DNA from: Fistularia commersonii
Lineage: Eukaryota > Chordata > Actinopteri > Syngnathiformes > Fistulariidae
Direction of reading: 5' to 3'
Length of the DNA: 64,000 nt
NCBI GenBank assembly: GCA_037954325.1
Contig: JBBMNZ010000030.1
Coordinates: 10,550,501 to 10,614,500 of the forward strand
In this document: positions 24,498 through 37,030 of the stretch, piece after piece
Layout of the letters: each line of letters begins with the position of its first letter
Position numbering within the stretch: the first letter of the stretch is position 1
The notes under the pieces: generated by a model
The model's input: only the letters and a program-made list of their open reading frames with translations
Database searches by the model: none
Told to the model about the DNA's origin: nothing
Program-made: the position numbers and the translations under genes

Positions 24498-24541
24498 CCT
24501 CACACATAGAAAAAGGGGGAACCCTTTTTCTATGTGTGAGG
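24498..24541. repeat. Perfect 20-bp palindrome with 4-nt loop
   Basis: Left arm cctcacacatagaaaaaggg (24498-24517), loop ggaa, right arm the exact reverse complement (24522-24541). The pairing is uninterrupted. No flanking element ends or poly-T are seen. Confidence 0.95.
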
Positions 24542-25650
24542 CAACAACGCTGACTCAACCAAACCAGATCACTGGGTGGCCAATTGAGTAAACTGAATCC
24601 ATAAGATGAAAAGAGCATATCACCACCAAGTGGATATGAGGGAACAGCATAAGAGAGGTCTGCCAATTCCTCAGTAGTTAAGTTAAGCTTTATTTAACAG
24701 GGAAAATATTTGTGTGCAAAAAAAGAAAGAAGATGTCCATCTTGACAGAGTGCACGACTGCGCTTAGTGAGTTGGGACAGAATTTACTTATATTTTGACA
24801 GGCAGTTCTCTATATTTGCACTGGGCGATTTAATCGCTAATTATAGAGAAAGAGCAGCAACTCGAGTATAAAGTTGTTCTTATTCTTAAGTATAGAAATT
24901 GCTATCACAAAAATTGTAATCCAGCCAAAATAGTGTGAAACTATATCTCTGCCTTCTGAAATATATATACCCACAAAAAAAATGCATTGGAATACAATGA
25001 TTGTTTAATAAATCCAAGCCATGCTGGAAGCTCTGCCCACAATTCCAACATGCTATAATATATGGTATGATTATATCAGAAACCCAGTTAGTGTGGTTGT
25101 TGAGTAGTCCTAAAATGACACGCAGATCTCCAAGGACAGATGCAGCAGTCATGTCTTAAATTAAAAGTGCGTCTAATCACAAAGTTTTCCAGGGCAGTGA
25201 AGGAGAACTGAAAAAGATGGACTGGAGGTTGGAGCAATGCTGCGATGCCCTTGAGCAAGGTACTGGATTCCTACACTGTACCGTAAGGGATAGCCATCTC
25301 ACTCTGTCATCTCTCCATTGATGTATGTTTACAATTTCGGTTTCCCATAATTTTCCTGCAATGAATGAGTATGAAACTTGACTGAATTTGTCGCATCTCT
25401 AAACCCTTGTTTATCAGTGATACAATCAATAAACATCATTAATTACATGACTCCCAGATATGATGATGTCATTTCGGACAGGTGTGACAGAGGCAGGATA
25501 CATACTGGGTAGAACGGTTGATAAACATAATATGCTGGTTCAAAGAAATGTATGTAAATGTAAAAGTGTATTGTCACCCTCTTAAAATAATTGTCATTTT
25601 TTAACAAAAATGTTTTTTTTTTTTGTCTAAATCATCTCCCCCACTTACTG

Positions 25651-26130
25651 GAAATAGTAATAATTCATCTGTATATATGTTCATAACTGTGCAATATTTC
25701 ATTTCATTACAACTACATGTACAATATTTTTTCATACTCTTGTGCACTACTTACTTTCACTTGGTACTTAAGACACTTTATAATTTTCACTTGTTACTTA
25801 AGACACTTTATGGTTTATTTGTACTTCTTATCCTCCCCTTTTTTATTTACTGTTTATACAATTTTCTACTATTATTTATTATTCTTATGTTTTTCTTGTA
25901 ACTCTGGCACAACAATTTCCTTCGGAATAAATAAAGTTATTCTTATTCTTATTCTGCTGACCACCTCTGGCAAAATTGCCTACAGTTCAACCGATTGTGC
26001 CATTCTTCCCCTTTAGTAGAAATTGCCTATGTCAAGAGTGTGTCAAATTGTTCAGTTTTTTGTGTTTCCTGAAAAATCTGAAAAAATGACTTAGGCGATT
26101 ATTTCAAGAGGGTGATGATATTTGGAAAAA
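25651..26130 (+). repeat. Tandem duplication, copy 1 (contains LINE 3' tail)
   Basis: About 480 bp repeated at an offset of 476 bp. The first half is a LINE 3' tail: aactctggcacaacaatttc, then a cggaataaataaagt block and a (CTTATT)n end at about 25937-25957. The second half (ctgaccacctctggcaaaat onward) has no repeat features and ends in gggtgatgatatttggaaaa. Confidence 0.9.
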
Positions 26131-26609
26131 TAGTAATAATTCATCTGTATATATGTTCATAACTGTGCAATATTTCATTTCATTTCAACTACATGTACAA
26201 TATGTATTTCATACACACTCCTTATCTTTCACTTGGTACTCAAGACCTTAAGACACTTTATAGTCTTCACTTGTTACTCAAGACACTTTATAGTTTATTT
26301 GTATTTCTTATTCTCCCCCCCCCCTTTTTTTTTTACTGTTTATACAATTTTCTACTATTATTTATTATTCTTATGTTTTTCTTGTAACTCTGGCACAACA
26401 ATTTCCTTCGGAATAAATAAAGTTATTCTTATTCTTATTCTGCTGACCACCTCTGGCAAAATTGCCTACAGTTCAGCCGATTGTGCCGTTCTACCCCTTT
26501 AGTAGAAATTGCCTATGTCAAGAGTGCGTCAAATTGTTCAGTTTTTTGTGTTTCCTGAAAAAATGACTTCGGCGATTATTTCAAGAGGGTGATGATATTT
26601 GGAAAAAAT
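26127..26609 (+). repeat. Tandem duplication, copy 2
   Basis: Second copy with few differences from copy 1: small indels in a C/T-run (26316-26336) and some substitutions. Open frames across both copies are low-complexity artefacts of the TTTATTT-rich sequence. Confidence 0.9.
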
Positions 26610-28149
26610 TGTGTTTTCATAGATATTTTTTTAAATGGCGCAGACTTGTGGTAAAACTGAACCTCATTGGCACAAGCAACGGAGTGTTGGTTAGATTTTA
26701 ACAGTTAAAATGAGTCACACCTGCAAACCTAACACAGCACCCCTTCTTCAGTCCATTGAACATCATGAAAATATGTATTTCATACGCAATCAGCAGCATC
26801 TTGCTGTATCTTTAATAAACAGATTCATTCATTTTTGAGAGATTTTTTTTTTTTTTATTCCGGTGCTGCCAGAGAGGGAGTCTAGCATTATTTGTTTGCA
26901 TCATTTGATTATGGTGTCCAGAGCAGCTGCTGCACCACAAAGTGTGGAAGAAAGTGAGGAAACTCCCCATCACACACCTTTAGGGGAAGTAAGTCCATCA
27001 TACTACTCTTGGAAGAAGCGTAAGTTTAGGGGCATCTAAACATGACTGGGTCTGTTGTCCCTCCAGATGAATCTGTCACCCCAGGATGAGAGATGAGCCA
27101 GACCTGCATGGAATTTGGGGAAAAAGACTGTCTGTATTCAAATGGATTATTCTTGACATTCCCTGTTTGTCCTTGTGGTGATTTTTTTTTTTTGTTCCAT
27201 CATTTTGGTCTTTTTGATGGCCTTCTGAGGGAGCCACGTTGTCAAGGTCATGATAGCCTGCATGGTCATCATTTATTCTGACAGTTTCATCAAATCCCAG
27301 CCTGAAAGTAGTTTTCTTGAGACTTTCTCTGCTTTGGCAAAGTTTTTTAATGACTAATATACCCAGCCATCCATTCTCGAATAGTTCCAGAGAGACTATC
27401 TGAATCACAGACATTCTGTTTTATTTTATTCCTTTTGTGTGTCTGTTTTCTTCCAGTCTGTTTGGCTTCCCTCTTGGTTTCTCCTTTCCTAGTGATCTGT
27501 CTTGCTTTTTTGCTGTCAAAAATCAGATTGTGTTCTGCCTGCTTTATCTTTTTCTGGTGAGAAATCAATGTTGAAGCACTTATGAGTACTATGGGAATGC
27601 CAGCATTTACATCCCATTTGTGACAGACTTCACTTTTGAGAGTGTTTGTTAACAAATTACATAACTAAGAGGGAGTAGGTGCTTTGAAGCTACTTGAATT
27701 AATTTTGAATTCTATTATTAGCAAATGTGAGAAAACTCTCCGTGAAAACCCCCAGAGACCATTAGTAGCGGAGAAAGTATTTCGTGGACAAACGTGGGAA
27801 ACATCAAATCATAACATAATATATTGTAGCGTACTGTGATTTTTTTTTTCTATATAAATGTCAAAGCAGGCGTATTGCTCAGTGAGCTTTTTATTTTGAA
27901 CATACTGAAAACACCTAACCATGTACCTTGTAAAGTGTCCACATTATTGATCATTCATTTGACATTTGATGATGTGATTAGAACATATCAGAGCCATAAG
28001 TGAATGATAACGCATGATATTCATCTTTGCAACAGTCCTTTAGTTTTGGCACATAGTGCAATAGGGTTGCATTCTGCCATATACACTGTTAAGCCTGAGA
28101 TTGTATGAAGTGTGAAATTTCAAGATTTTTTCCAATATTTTTTTTTCCA
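26610..28149. other. Intergenic, nothing recognised
   Basis: Two overlapping minus-strand open frames of about 110 and 100 codons at 27076-27655 were examined. They have no recognisable domain, splice-site context or conserved motif and are not called. Confidence 0.4.
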
Positions 28150-28154
28150 ATTTT

Positions 28155-28378
28155 TCCTTTTATCATACTATTGTGCACTCCTTACCTCACTTGTTACTAA
28201 GACACTTATAGTTTTATCACTTGTTTACTAAGACACTGTATAGTTTCACTGAGACACTTTATAGTTTATTTTTATTTCTAATTCTGCCTTTTTCTTTTTA
28301 TTCTTTATTACTGTTATATTTTCTGTAACTCTGGCACAACAATTTCCTTCGGGATTAATAAAGTTGTTCTTATCTTAT
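28155..28378 (+). mobile_element. LINE 3' tail fragment
   Basis: Shares ctctggcacaacaatttcct and 'taataaagtt' plus a CTTAT tail with the tails inside the 25.6-26.6 kb duplication, with more divergence. A non-coding 3' end of the same LINE family. Confidence 0.7.
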
Positions 28379-28529
28379 ATTTTGAAGAATGTAAGACACC
28401 TTACAACTAGTCAATGCATTTTTTTCTTTTCGCCTGGATTAATATACCAGTAATCCTTGGTCTAACACAACTTTATTAATTTTTCTACCACTTCTACCAT
28501 TGACATTGTCTCTCGATCCAAATGACAGC

Positions 28530-28760
28530 TGCGCTGGGTTCACTGGACATCAGTCTATTGCAGGGCTTACAGAGACATGCTCTCTTATTCACTCACCTGG
28601 ACGATTGAGAGTCTGGAGTTAACTCACTTTTGGATTGTCGGAGGAAACTGGAAAACAGCCACAGAGACGGGGGGGAACCTGCAAAGTCTGCACAGGAAGA
28701 CTCCCTATTGGAATTGTGCAAACCCCACACAATCCACGAACCAGAGACCCTCTTGCTATG
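28530..28760 (+). repeat. Dispersed fish repeat copy
   Basis: Contains gctgcgctgggttcactgg, ggattgtcggaggaaactgg and acctgcaaagtctgcacag, the ordered blocks of the family at 10098-10431. A short related end block also lies at about 29690-29760. Confidence 0.65.
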
Positions 28761-29204
28761 CGGTGCAAGTACTAACCAGTGCGACTTTGGAAAAGTGTTT
28801 GCATAGTGTCTGTGCGTGTTTAAAATGAACAATATTTATTCCTGGCAAACAATGTCAATTTTCTGTGCTCATTACATTTGAAATGGTTGCACTCTGTTCT
28901 CAGATAGTTTTAGCTGTTATAAGATGCCGGCATTCTTCCGACACCACACCCCAGCTGCCAGAACTAGCGTGATAAATGTAACTGTAACTGTAAATCTGAT
29001 GCTGGACCCCAAATAAACTTCTTTTTTGCTCTTTCGCTGTGCACTCTCACTGAGTCTTGTGTTGGCGTGTGGGTCTGACCACTGAACCATAATTTATTGA
29101 TTTCAAATTTCTATCTCATAACAGCAAACCCTCCGCACACATTTTGGCCACCATTTGAATTGAAATTCAAATTTATGTATACTACTCGGTATGACCCTGT
29201 AGAC

Positions 29205-29633
29205 CAGGGGTGCTCAATACGTCGATCGCCATCTACCAGTCGATCGCCAAGTAAATACCGGTAGATTGCATATCGCATGAACTAAAATCCCAGTTGTCCG
29301 GACAGCAGTCACTTTTCACACAACGTACTTCAAAAGCGAAAGCCGCGACTGAAACATCATTCCGGGTGAGTCACGTTATCCTTGCTAAGGCCGGCTGGAA
29401 GTAGCTACTATCCAGACTATGATTCAATCAGTGCAAATCATCAAAGTGAACTTGGGTAATTACAAAAAATGCACATAATTATTTTGTGCTGTGCGATCTT
29501 GGCTCATGCGGTTATGCAAGGTACATCAACATACATTTTACATATAGGGAATTTTTTGCATTTGTTGTTGTGGGTAGATCATTTTGACTTGGTCATTTTA
29601 TAAGTAGCTTGCATGCTGAAAAAGTGTGAGGTG
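29205..29633 (+). mobile_element. hAT-type non-autonomous element, right end lost
   Basis: Starts CAGGGGTGCTCAATACGTCG, a typical hAT terminus in fish, followed by the gatcgccatctaccagtcg block. It ends near gctgaaaaagtgtgag, where the matching inverted terminus (AGCACCCCTG) has been replaced. No transposase. Target duplication not identifiable. Confidence 0.65.
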
Positions 29634-32600
29634 TATATCCTAGTGTGTAGGATAAGAGAGATACTGAGGATAATGGCAGTGCGGAACATGCAAACTCCAC
29701 ACCGAAATGCACCCTGTGGGTATCAAACCAAGAGCCTCTGTGCTATGAGGCAGAAGTACCACTGTGCACCTGGAGATGCAACCATTTAAGCCTAAATAGA
29801 AAAAAATCTCAAAATGGTCACTTTTGTGAGTTCGCCATCATTAAGTATACAGTTCAGTGAAATGTTTCTATGTCAACACACAAATTTTACAGTTTGTCGT
29901 ATTCAAATAAGTAACTGCAAACTTGGGATGTGATCATCACTTACTATTAGTGAAATCGCTCCCATATATCCCAAAGCCTACTGTTGAAAAGTAAACCTGA
30001 TGGAAAATAACAACATGGAGATAGTGGGTTATAATAAAATGTTTGTGCCGGGGTGCAATGTAGCCACCTGCCACCAAACTCAATACATAGATTCGTTATC
30101 GGGAAAGAAAAATGGGACATTAAATTTTCATCATCCCAGCACTGCCATAAATATTCAATGACTCAGGAGGAAGTTGAGTTCTGTTCACATTTATTTTCTT
30201 GTTAATCCATCTTGAACTCAGTGATAAAGCTGCTTCTTGTCAACATCTGTGATTCAAATATGATGAAAATGTATGCTGAGTTGCTTTGCCACAACAGAAG
30301 TGCAGAAGAGAAGACAAACTTGTTTCCCAATTGCTGGATGCTGTAAAGCAAAAAGACAAAAGACAGTTTTTTTCAAAACAACAACAACAAGACAAATTAC
30401 TTGATATGACGGACGCAGTCATCAAATCTGAAAGGGTTTCAGCCTGCAGGTAGTCGACCATCAATGTAAGCACCAATTGCCAGAAATATTTAAGTTTTGG
30501 ATGATTGTCACACATTTTTTTCAAAGTTTGAAGCAAAATATTTTTTATTTAGTTCTGTAAGCTGTGATTAAATTCCACCTGCTCTTAGGCGCATAATTTC
30601 TAAATGGGAGAATACACTGAAATAATAGCTCCAGTGTCTGCTTTAGTGGATATGGTCCAAAAACACAATCATACATCTATATCACACATTGAGATGTAAC
30701 GTTAAAAAATGACTATATGAATTGGCGGCCAAAATATTGTGGAATATATTATATTTCTTAGGAGGCATTTTTTCCTGTGCAAACACAAGTCAATTATTTA
30801 AACCTTGTGGTGTGTTGCCTGGATCCCAAATAATGATGTATGTATATTTCTTGTGGAGAAACAGAAGAAATCTCATGTTTATTTTATGCCAGATATTATT
30901 AGATAGATATTATTCAATCAGCCCAGGCTTGAATGTATTTGTGCTTGTTTACTGATACTGATTTTGTTTTTCCAGCAATAAGCATTTGTTGTTCTGTAGA
31001 AATGTTTTTTACTCCCAGTTCTTGTTCACTAACCACCCCATCAGTGGTTCCCAAAAATGTGCTTTACTCTCACAATTAACATTAAATCTTAATGTAGAAC
31101 CCAATATCTGTCGGTCTGAAGTATTTTTATCTTTCAGATTAATAGGGTTAGAATTCTTGTTCGGAATTGTTTCAAGGGAACAGGTAGGGCTAAATTTAGG
31201 TTATTTACGTTATTTAGTCCTTGCATAAAGAGGACTCCTCACAAAAAGAGGAGGATTACAAATGTAAAGAAGCTAATATCTGCAAAAGATAAAGCCAATA
31301 TCTAAGTACTCAAGAAAATAGACCATTACAAATATCAACATGCATTTAGATCAGTGGTGTCAAACTCATTTTGGTACGGTAATTATTGGTATTTCTCGCT
31401 CGAATATCTTCCTTTATGATGAGTGTAACGGAAAATTATTTACTGATAGACTGGTGAATCATTTGTATTTCTCATTTGAGTATCTTCTCATGATGTAATT
31501 ATTTGCTGATGGACTGCTGTGTGACTCACGTGCTTATCTAAGATATCATGACATGCGGAGTACGTATGCAGAAGAAATACAGAAATGCAGAAGAAACGTA
31601 TGCAGAATGTTTTAAAAAAGTCTTGTACCCAGCTGCATGCAAGATAACGTCACGGCACCCTGACTGATGAATCGTACCTACAATGACCTGTCTAGGGAAG
31701 AAGTCAACTCCATTGTCTGGGACAATAGGAGGATCAAATCAGTTAGTGGCAATTTGGAAAAACCTAACAATGACATTTGTCTGGGATACAGTAATAGGTA
31801 CGGGAAGATCAAAAAGTAAACATTCGACGACATGGATGGAGGGATGCACCAGGGTAATGGTTGGAAAAAAAAAAATCAATGTACCAGGATAATAATGAAT
31901 TTTTGGAATGGTGGATAATGGAATGTGGAAAACAGGTAATTTAGTACAAACCAGAAAAGAGATAAGCTAAGTGAGAAGAATAGACAAAGAAAGAAAGAAA
32001 GAGGAAATAGAGAGACACGATCGGCGTCTGAAAGCATGGAAAGATGAGGCAGGTAGACGGGAAAGACAGAGATTACAGAAAAAGATGGCAAGATGAAACA
32101 GTGATGAGAAAGGAGAAGAATATAACACAAACACGCACGTGGCGCCCACCCAGCTCCTCGTGCTCGCTTGTATCCATCGGCGGGGGTGAACAAGGACATG
32201 GACGGATAGGTACACCCGAATCCACGAGCAACACTGCCGCAGCCCACCTCGACTAAATACGAGGAATGACCACCACCATCCCGGTGCACCCGCAGCAAGA
32301 GGCAGTCTGTGAGACGTAAAATCATAGGTTAAGTTCCAACCCGCGAGTCACCAGATTCTGAGACCCGTCCTCCAAACTCCCATGGTCCAAGTAAGCGGTC
32401 ACGACCACAGAGTTATCTCCAGGAATACTGAATGGCCATTTGATCCCTTTGCTGCAACCGCCAATTTAAATAACTTATGAAAGAAACATTGTTTACAATA
32501 CATAAAATGGGAACACTTACAAACAAATGATACTGACATGACAAAATGTTTAAATGTTAGCAGACAGGATATGTCCATTTTTCCATTCCTAGGGTGTTTT

Positions 32601-34296
32601 TTATGCATATCAAGTACTTGTCTTCAGTGTGAGTTTTGTTCTTGTTAGATTTCCATTTTCTTTTGGTTTCTATTTCTAGTTTCAAGGGGATTTAAACAAC
32701 AACTTGATGGAAAAGACTGCAAACTGGATTGGTTATCAAAACTGCAACAAGTGGCGAGATGAACACATTCATACAGGTTTCACCAGCATGTCTGTGTCTC
32801 CACACATTGGCAGCAGCTTTTAAAACACAAGAAGCAGATGTTCGTTCATTAAAGAAGTATCATAATTACTTAAGTAAATAAATAATTACATATTCATATA
32901 CTTTTTTTGATGATTGTTATTAATTTATCCAATCCAACCAAACAATATAATGAAGGGGATATTGAACTTTTTTTTTTTTTTTTTTTGCTCAGAGGAATCA
33001 AAATTCTTCTCTTCTCAAAATTGTTTTTGACCTTTTTGCTAGAAATTTGTCATGAGTTATCAGTGGATTTTCAATATTTTCATATAAAAACTATTATAAA
33101 TTGTTTTTTTTCTTGCTCTAATCTATTTAATTGAAGTGTTTTGTTTTGCCGTTATGGTATTGTACTTTCAATCCAATTCAAGATAAAGCCAAGATAAAGT
33201 AAGTGTAATGTCCCTGAATGGAATCTGGAAATGTTATCTTAAGCTTTGGCAGGTTTTTGGCTCTGACAGAAGCTGTCTTTTTGAGGCATGCATGGGATCC
33301 ATTTATAAAGGCCCATGCGCTCAGTAAATGCTCAGTAATTACATGATTAATTCCAGCAACCTCTATGAGACCAGAGATTGGTGGTTACCAAATATAAATC
33401 TCTGATAATTTAATCTTACAGAATTTAATCATTTAAAGCCTTAAGAATGGCTGTGATTCTGATTGAGGGACCGTAATAGACGGAAATGGCAGCAACTGAT
33501 GAGGAAACTCCATCAATCTGGTCCTTATAGATTTATATTCCATCATCACTGCTGGTTCCATGTTATGAATAATCGCTCGCAGAGGGGTTCGATACGAGCT
33601 TGATGATGACATAATTTATCAAGCTGACACTTCTGACACTCATTTCAGTGGTGTTTCTCAAGCTGAAATATTGGCAGCAGCTTTGCATTCAAAAGTGGGC
33701 GGGGGACTCAGTTCATACATATTAACTGTATTCTTGAAAAAAGACCATTTTAACATAAGTCATTGCCTCATATCAGTTTTAAAAATCCCAGAACTGCACC
33801 TGCAGATTAAAGTAAAGTGTAATAAACATTTTTTCATTAACGTATTATTATTATTTTATTATTATTTTTTTTTAGAACAAATTTGGTTTCATTTTAATAA
33901 AACATGAATAAGTCTGAAATGATGGCAGTCAGTCAGCTGCAAGGCAATGTTCAAAGTCTTTTTTTTGCAGTCAAAAAATCCCCAACTCACAACACTGTGA
34001 AAATACTGTGGTAGAAAGAATTTGATTAAAATTATACTCTTACTCTGGTCTTACCTTTACAGATTAATTTGGTGAGCAGGCAGATAAAAGCTTCAATCCA
34101 GTCCCTTTGTGATCTGCATACTAATGTTCTTGAATAGTGTGAATGCTGGCAAATTTGTTTTTGGGCCTAAATACATTGTCTTACCCTGGTTTCATAGCGT
34201 TCCTCTAAACTCCATTGTTTTTCTTGAAGCCAAGAAAAAGCAGCACCGCCTCCTACTGGCTACAGGAAAAACTTCTTGATAAAGAAACAGATTTCG
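29634..34296. other. Intergenic, nothing securely recognised
   Basis: A short hAT-like terminus (agtggtgtcaaactcatttt) lies at about 31354-31373 without a partner end. 31,980-32,330 is purine-rich, then GC-rich, with a 149-codon minus-strand open frame that looks like chance. A poly-T tract lies at 32969-32986. No exon found. Confidence 0.4.
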
Positions 34297-34375
34297 TGTG
34301 TGGAGGTTCTCAGTCAGCCAGATCATGGTGAAATCTTGTCGAAATCTTCTTGTCTTGGCAACTGGACTTCATGTC
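34297..34375 (+). repeat. Fragment of the foldback-repeat family
   Basis: Reads gtgtggaggttctcagtcag, then tcttgtcttggcaactggac, matching the left half of the element at 47465-47632. It abuts the start of LINE C. Confidence 0.6.
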
Positions 34376-34399
34376 TTGGCACCCACGCCAGGTGCTTCG

Positions 34400-36150
34400 C
34401 ACCAACGGTACAAGAGGCAGTACCAGCTACTGATAAGGAGAAGCAGCCATTAGCAGAGCTGAAAAACATCTTGAGAAAGAAGTTAATCATCCTTCGCAGA
34501 GCAGAGTTGCACTTGTGATGGGGAAGCGCGAGAGTTTGGAATTAAGCAGCCTTCATCAACAATCCCTTTGGCTTCACAGAACAACTGCTTGGGGTCAAGC
34601 GCAGTGGCCGGCTTAAGTGCCCTGCGGGACAGTGAGTGATAAGAGAGCAAGAGCTGGAACCCAACAAAGCTTTCATCAACCCTGTCACCCCAAAAACAGA
34701 GTTCAACCTGGGGGAGACCAGGCTGACGGAGCTCCTGGTCCTAGTGGAGTCCCTTACCAAGTGCTACCTACAGCTTCTTTGGCACCTATGGAAGATCTTG
34801 AAGGTGATTTGGAGAAGGGGAAGTGGCTGATCAGTGGAGGTGAAAAGAGAACAACATTGATCAGTTTAGGACCATCTAACTCCTGAGTGTCAAGGGGAGG
34901 GTGTTTTTCAGATTCCTGGAGTTCCTTGCACACGGCCATACTTACGCAGGTCATCAGAGAGGCCCTTCAGAGCACGAGCGATCCAATTCTCTTGTGGTCG
35001 GACCTGACCAATACCTACAGTTTCAGACTGCACGAGCTGGTCAACTTAACTGTAAACCTCCATCATGTTCCCGGTAAGATCAAGGTTGTGACCCTGGATT
35101 ATGACAATAATTTGAAAATGAGGATTATTCTTTTCGCTCTGGCCATGAACATGGTGGCCACTTCAGCTGAGGTGGAATGCAGAGACCCCCTAAACAAGTC
35201 AGGTGTTCGACAGCCATCAGAGCCCATATGGACGACTTTACCATCAGTCATCTGTCTCAGGGAGTAGGTTGACCCTACAAGGAATTGTGAGTTTCATCAC
35301 CTGGGCAAGGATGAGTTTTAAGCCTTCCGAATCATGGTCCGTGGTGCTGAAGAAGGAGAAAGTGAATGACTGGCTCCGTTTTTCCATCAAGAACAAGCAT
35401 CCCAACCTTCAGAGAGACCAGTCAAGAGTCTGGGGAGCTCTTCAACTCCAGCCTGAGACTGGTAGATTTAAAGCCTGGATTTATCAGCACTCCTTCCTGC
35501 CTCGAGTCCTGTGGCCTCAGCTGGTCTGCAGTCTCTAGAAAGGGAGATCAGTGGCTGGTACTCACAAGAGAAGCCCTACAGCACAGGGACTCTAGGCGTC
35601 ATCAAGCAGCATTTAAGTGAGAACAGAAAGGAAATGGAGAGGGGCAGTGGAGGTGGCAGAGTAACACCTGAGAGACAAAAGGCCAACAGACAGGCTTGGG
35701 TTTCTTGCCAAAGTCTCTGGTCTGCTAGGCCCACGGCAAGGAGAGACAACATGTACTCCAGGAGGAAGAGCAAGTGAGCAGGGTGGTGGAACTCCAGCAG
35801 CAGGGAGCACGAATAAGGTGGGAGAGTTTCCTGCACAGTTTCTCGGGCGACAATCTTGGGGGTAGATTTCCATCAGGTATGCGACTTAGGACAAGCTGTC
35901 TATGATGCCCTGCAAAGCCCAGTGAACTTCTATGTCTGGGGGAAGAGAAAGACGCCTTCCTGCGTTCTTTGCTCTGGAAATGGGTATTAAGCAGTCAAGC
36001 TGCTGATGACTCAGTTTTCTGTTGTCCTTCTCTGGTCACCTTCACCAGAGATGAACTTAGAACGATTTAATAGTCCACTCCTGAAACTTACACTCAAGTC
36101 TTCACCTACCCAGAGTATTTTTCCGAGATTTTGGTTTGAGGTGCAGCAGC
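34400..36150 (+). mobile_element. LINE C reverse transcriptase (unassigned clade), main part
   Basis: Plus-strand coding in pieces. LKNILRKKLIILRRAELHL (34459-34515), AAFINNPFGFTEQLLGVKRSG (about 34546-34608), GPSGVPYQVL (34737-34766) and QVIREALQSTSDPILLWSDLTN (34945-35010; motif A with its catalytic Asp). Then ILFALAMNMVATSAE (about 35127-35171), a MDD motif C in another frame (about 35228-35236), SFKPSESWSVVLKKEKV (35312-35362) and AVYDALQSPVNFYVWGK (about 35898-35948) followed by a C-x-x-C pair. Many frameshifts and stops: inactive. From recall the family ends in a restriction-like endonuclease in other fish; that part is not seen in this copy. Confidence 0.75.
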
Positions 36151-36827
36151 TCTCAATGGCATTTGCCGAAGACACAGAAAGGGGAAGCAAGCAGGAGCGC
36201 TCGTCATGATGAGACAGCGAGGACTTTACCTTTACGATACATCTGATGAATGTCTGCTCCTTGGCAAACAAGATGAACCTGCTGCTGCTTCTCCAAAAAT
36301 GGAGACATTAGCAGATCTGTCGCCCTGTGTTTCACTGAAACCTGGCTGAGTGATCAAATCACAAAGAGCGCACTATGGCTGCTGATCTGAGCAGACCGCA
36401 TCCCAGAGCTGTCAGGGAAAAAAATGAGGAGGAAGCTGCTTCTTCATAAACAAAAATTGGTGTCGAGATGTCACTGTGTTGAAGACGTCATGCAGCTCTC
36501 ACCTCCATCACAGGATTAAGCGACCACAGGCCACCCTGTAGACCCTGGTAGATAATGCACTGAACTTGGGACTGCAATATATCCTGCAACACCTCGTGTA
36601 TGCGAGGATCTTTTTTGTAGACTTCAACTTGACCTTCAACACCATCATCCCTGGAATCCTCCACTACAAGCTCACCCAGCTCCCAGTGCCGACCTTTACC
36701 TGTTGGTGGATCATCAGCTTCCTGATTGACAGGAGGCACCAGTTGGGACTGGGGAGCATCACATCAAGCACCCGGACCATCAGCTCCAGTGCTCTGCAAA
36801 GTCCTCAGTTGTGTGGGTATTACAGGG
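36151..36827 (+). mobile_element. Rex1-like LINE nested in LINE C
   Basis: An endonuclease scrap (LCFTETWLSDQITKSALW, about 36326-36379) is followed by an RT scrap: LNLGLQYILQHL, FFVDFNLTFNTIIPGILHYKL (motif A, usually VDFSSAFNTI) and WIISFLIDRRHQLGLGSITSS. These are CR1/Rex1-group features. LINE C coding resumes right after it, so it is a nested insertion. Truncated and inactive. Confidence 0.75.
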
Positions 36828-37030
36828 GCGGCCAAGAAGACGGCCATTCAATCCTCCAGCGAAGCCACAGGGAAGCCCATAAGGAGGCTTTGGATTAAGA
36901 GGGCTGATCTGTGGACACAAGTCAGGACTTGATGAACTCTAGGTGCGTCGCCTGGATGAGGGTGCATGATGTTACCTGAAACACACAATGATCCCTCAGA
37001 TACATCAGTGATGATGCGTCCCAGTGGATC
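36828..37030 (+). mobile_element. LINE C, C-terminal remnant
   Basis: Encodes AIQSSSEATGKPIRRLWIKRADLW, the end of the LINE C protein as I recall it from other fish copies (terminal LWIKRAEPW). This shows that the material before it (Rex1-like) interrupts one older element. Confidence 0.65.

Noticed and set aside
27076..27655. Two overlapping minus-strand frames of about 100-112 codons
   Set aside because: No conserved domain, no splice logic, biased low-complexity composition; likely chance.
32130..32150. TGGCGCCCAC block resembling a retroelement primer-binding site
   Set aside because: No LTR precedes it and no gag or pol coding follows; a single short match is not enough.
31876..32325. 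149-codon minus-strand frame rich in Leu, Ser and Phe
   Set aside because: Antisense of a purine-rich tract; no signal of a real membrane protein family or of splice context.
36488..36898. Separate small genes on either strand
   Set aside because: Explained by Rex1-like and LINE C coding remnants on plus.
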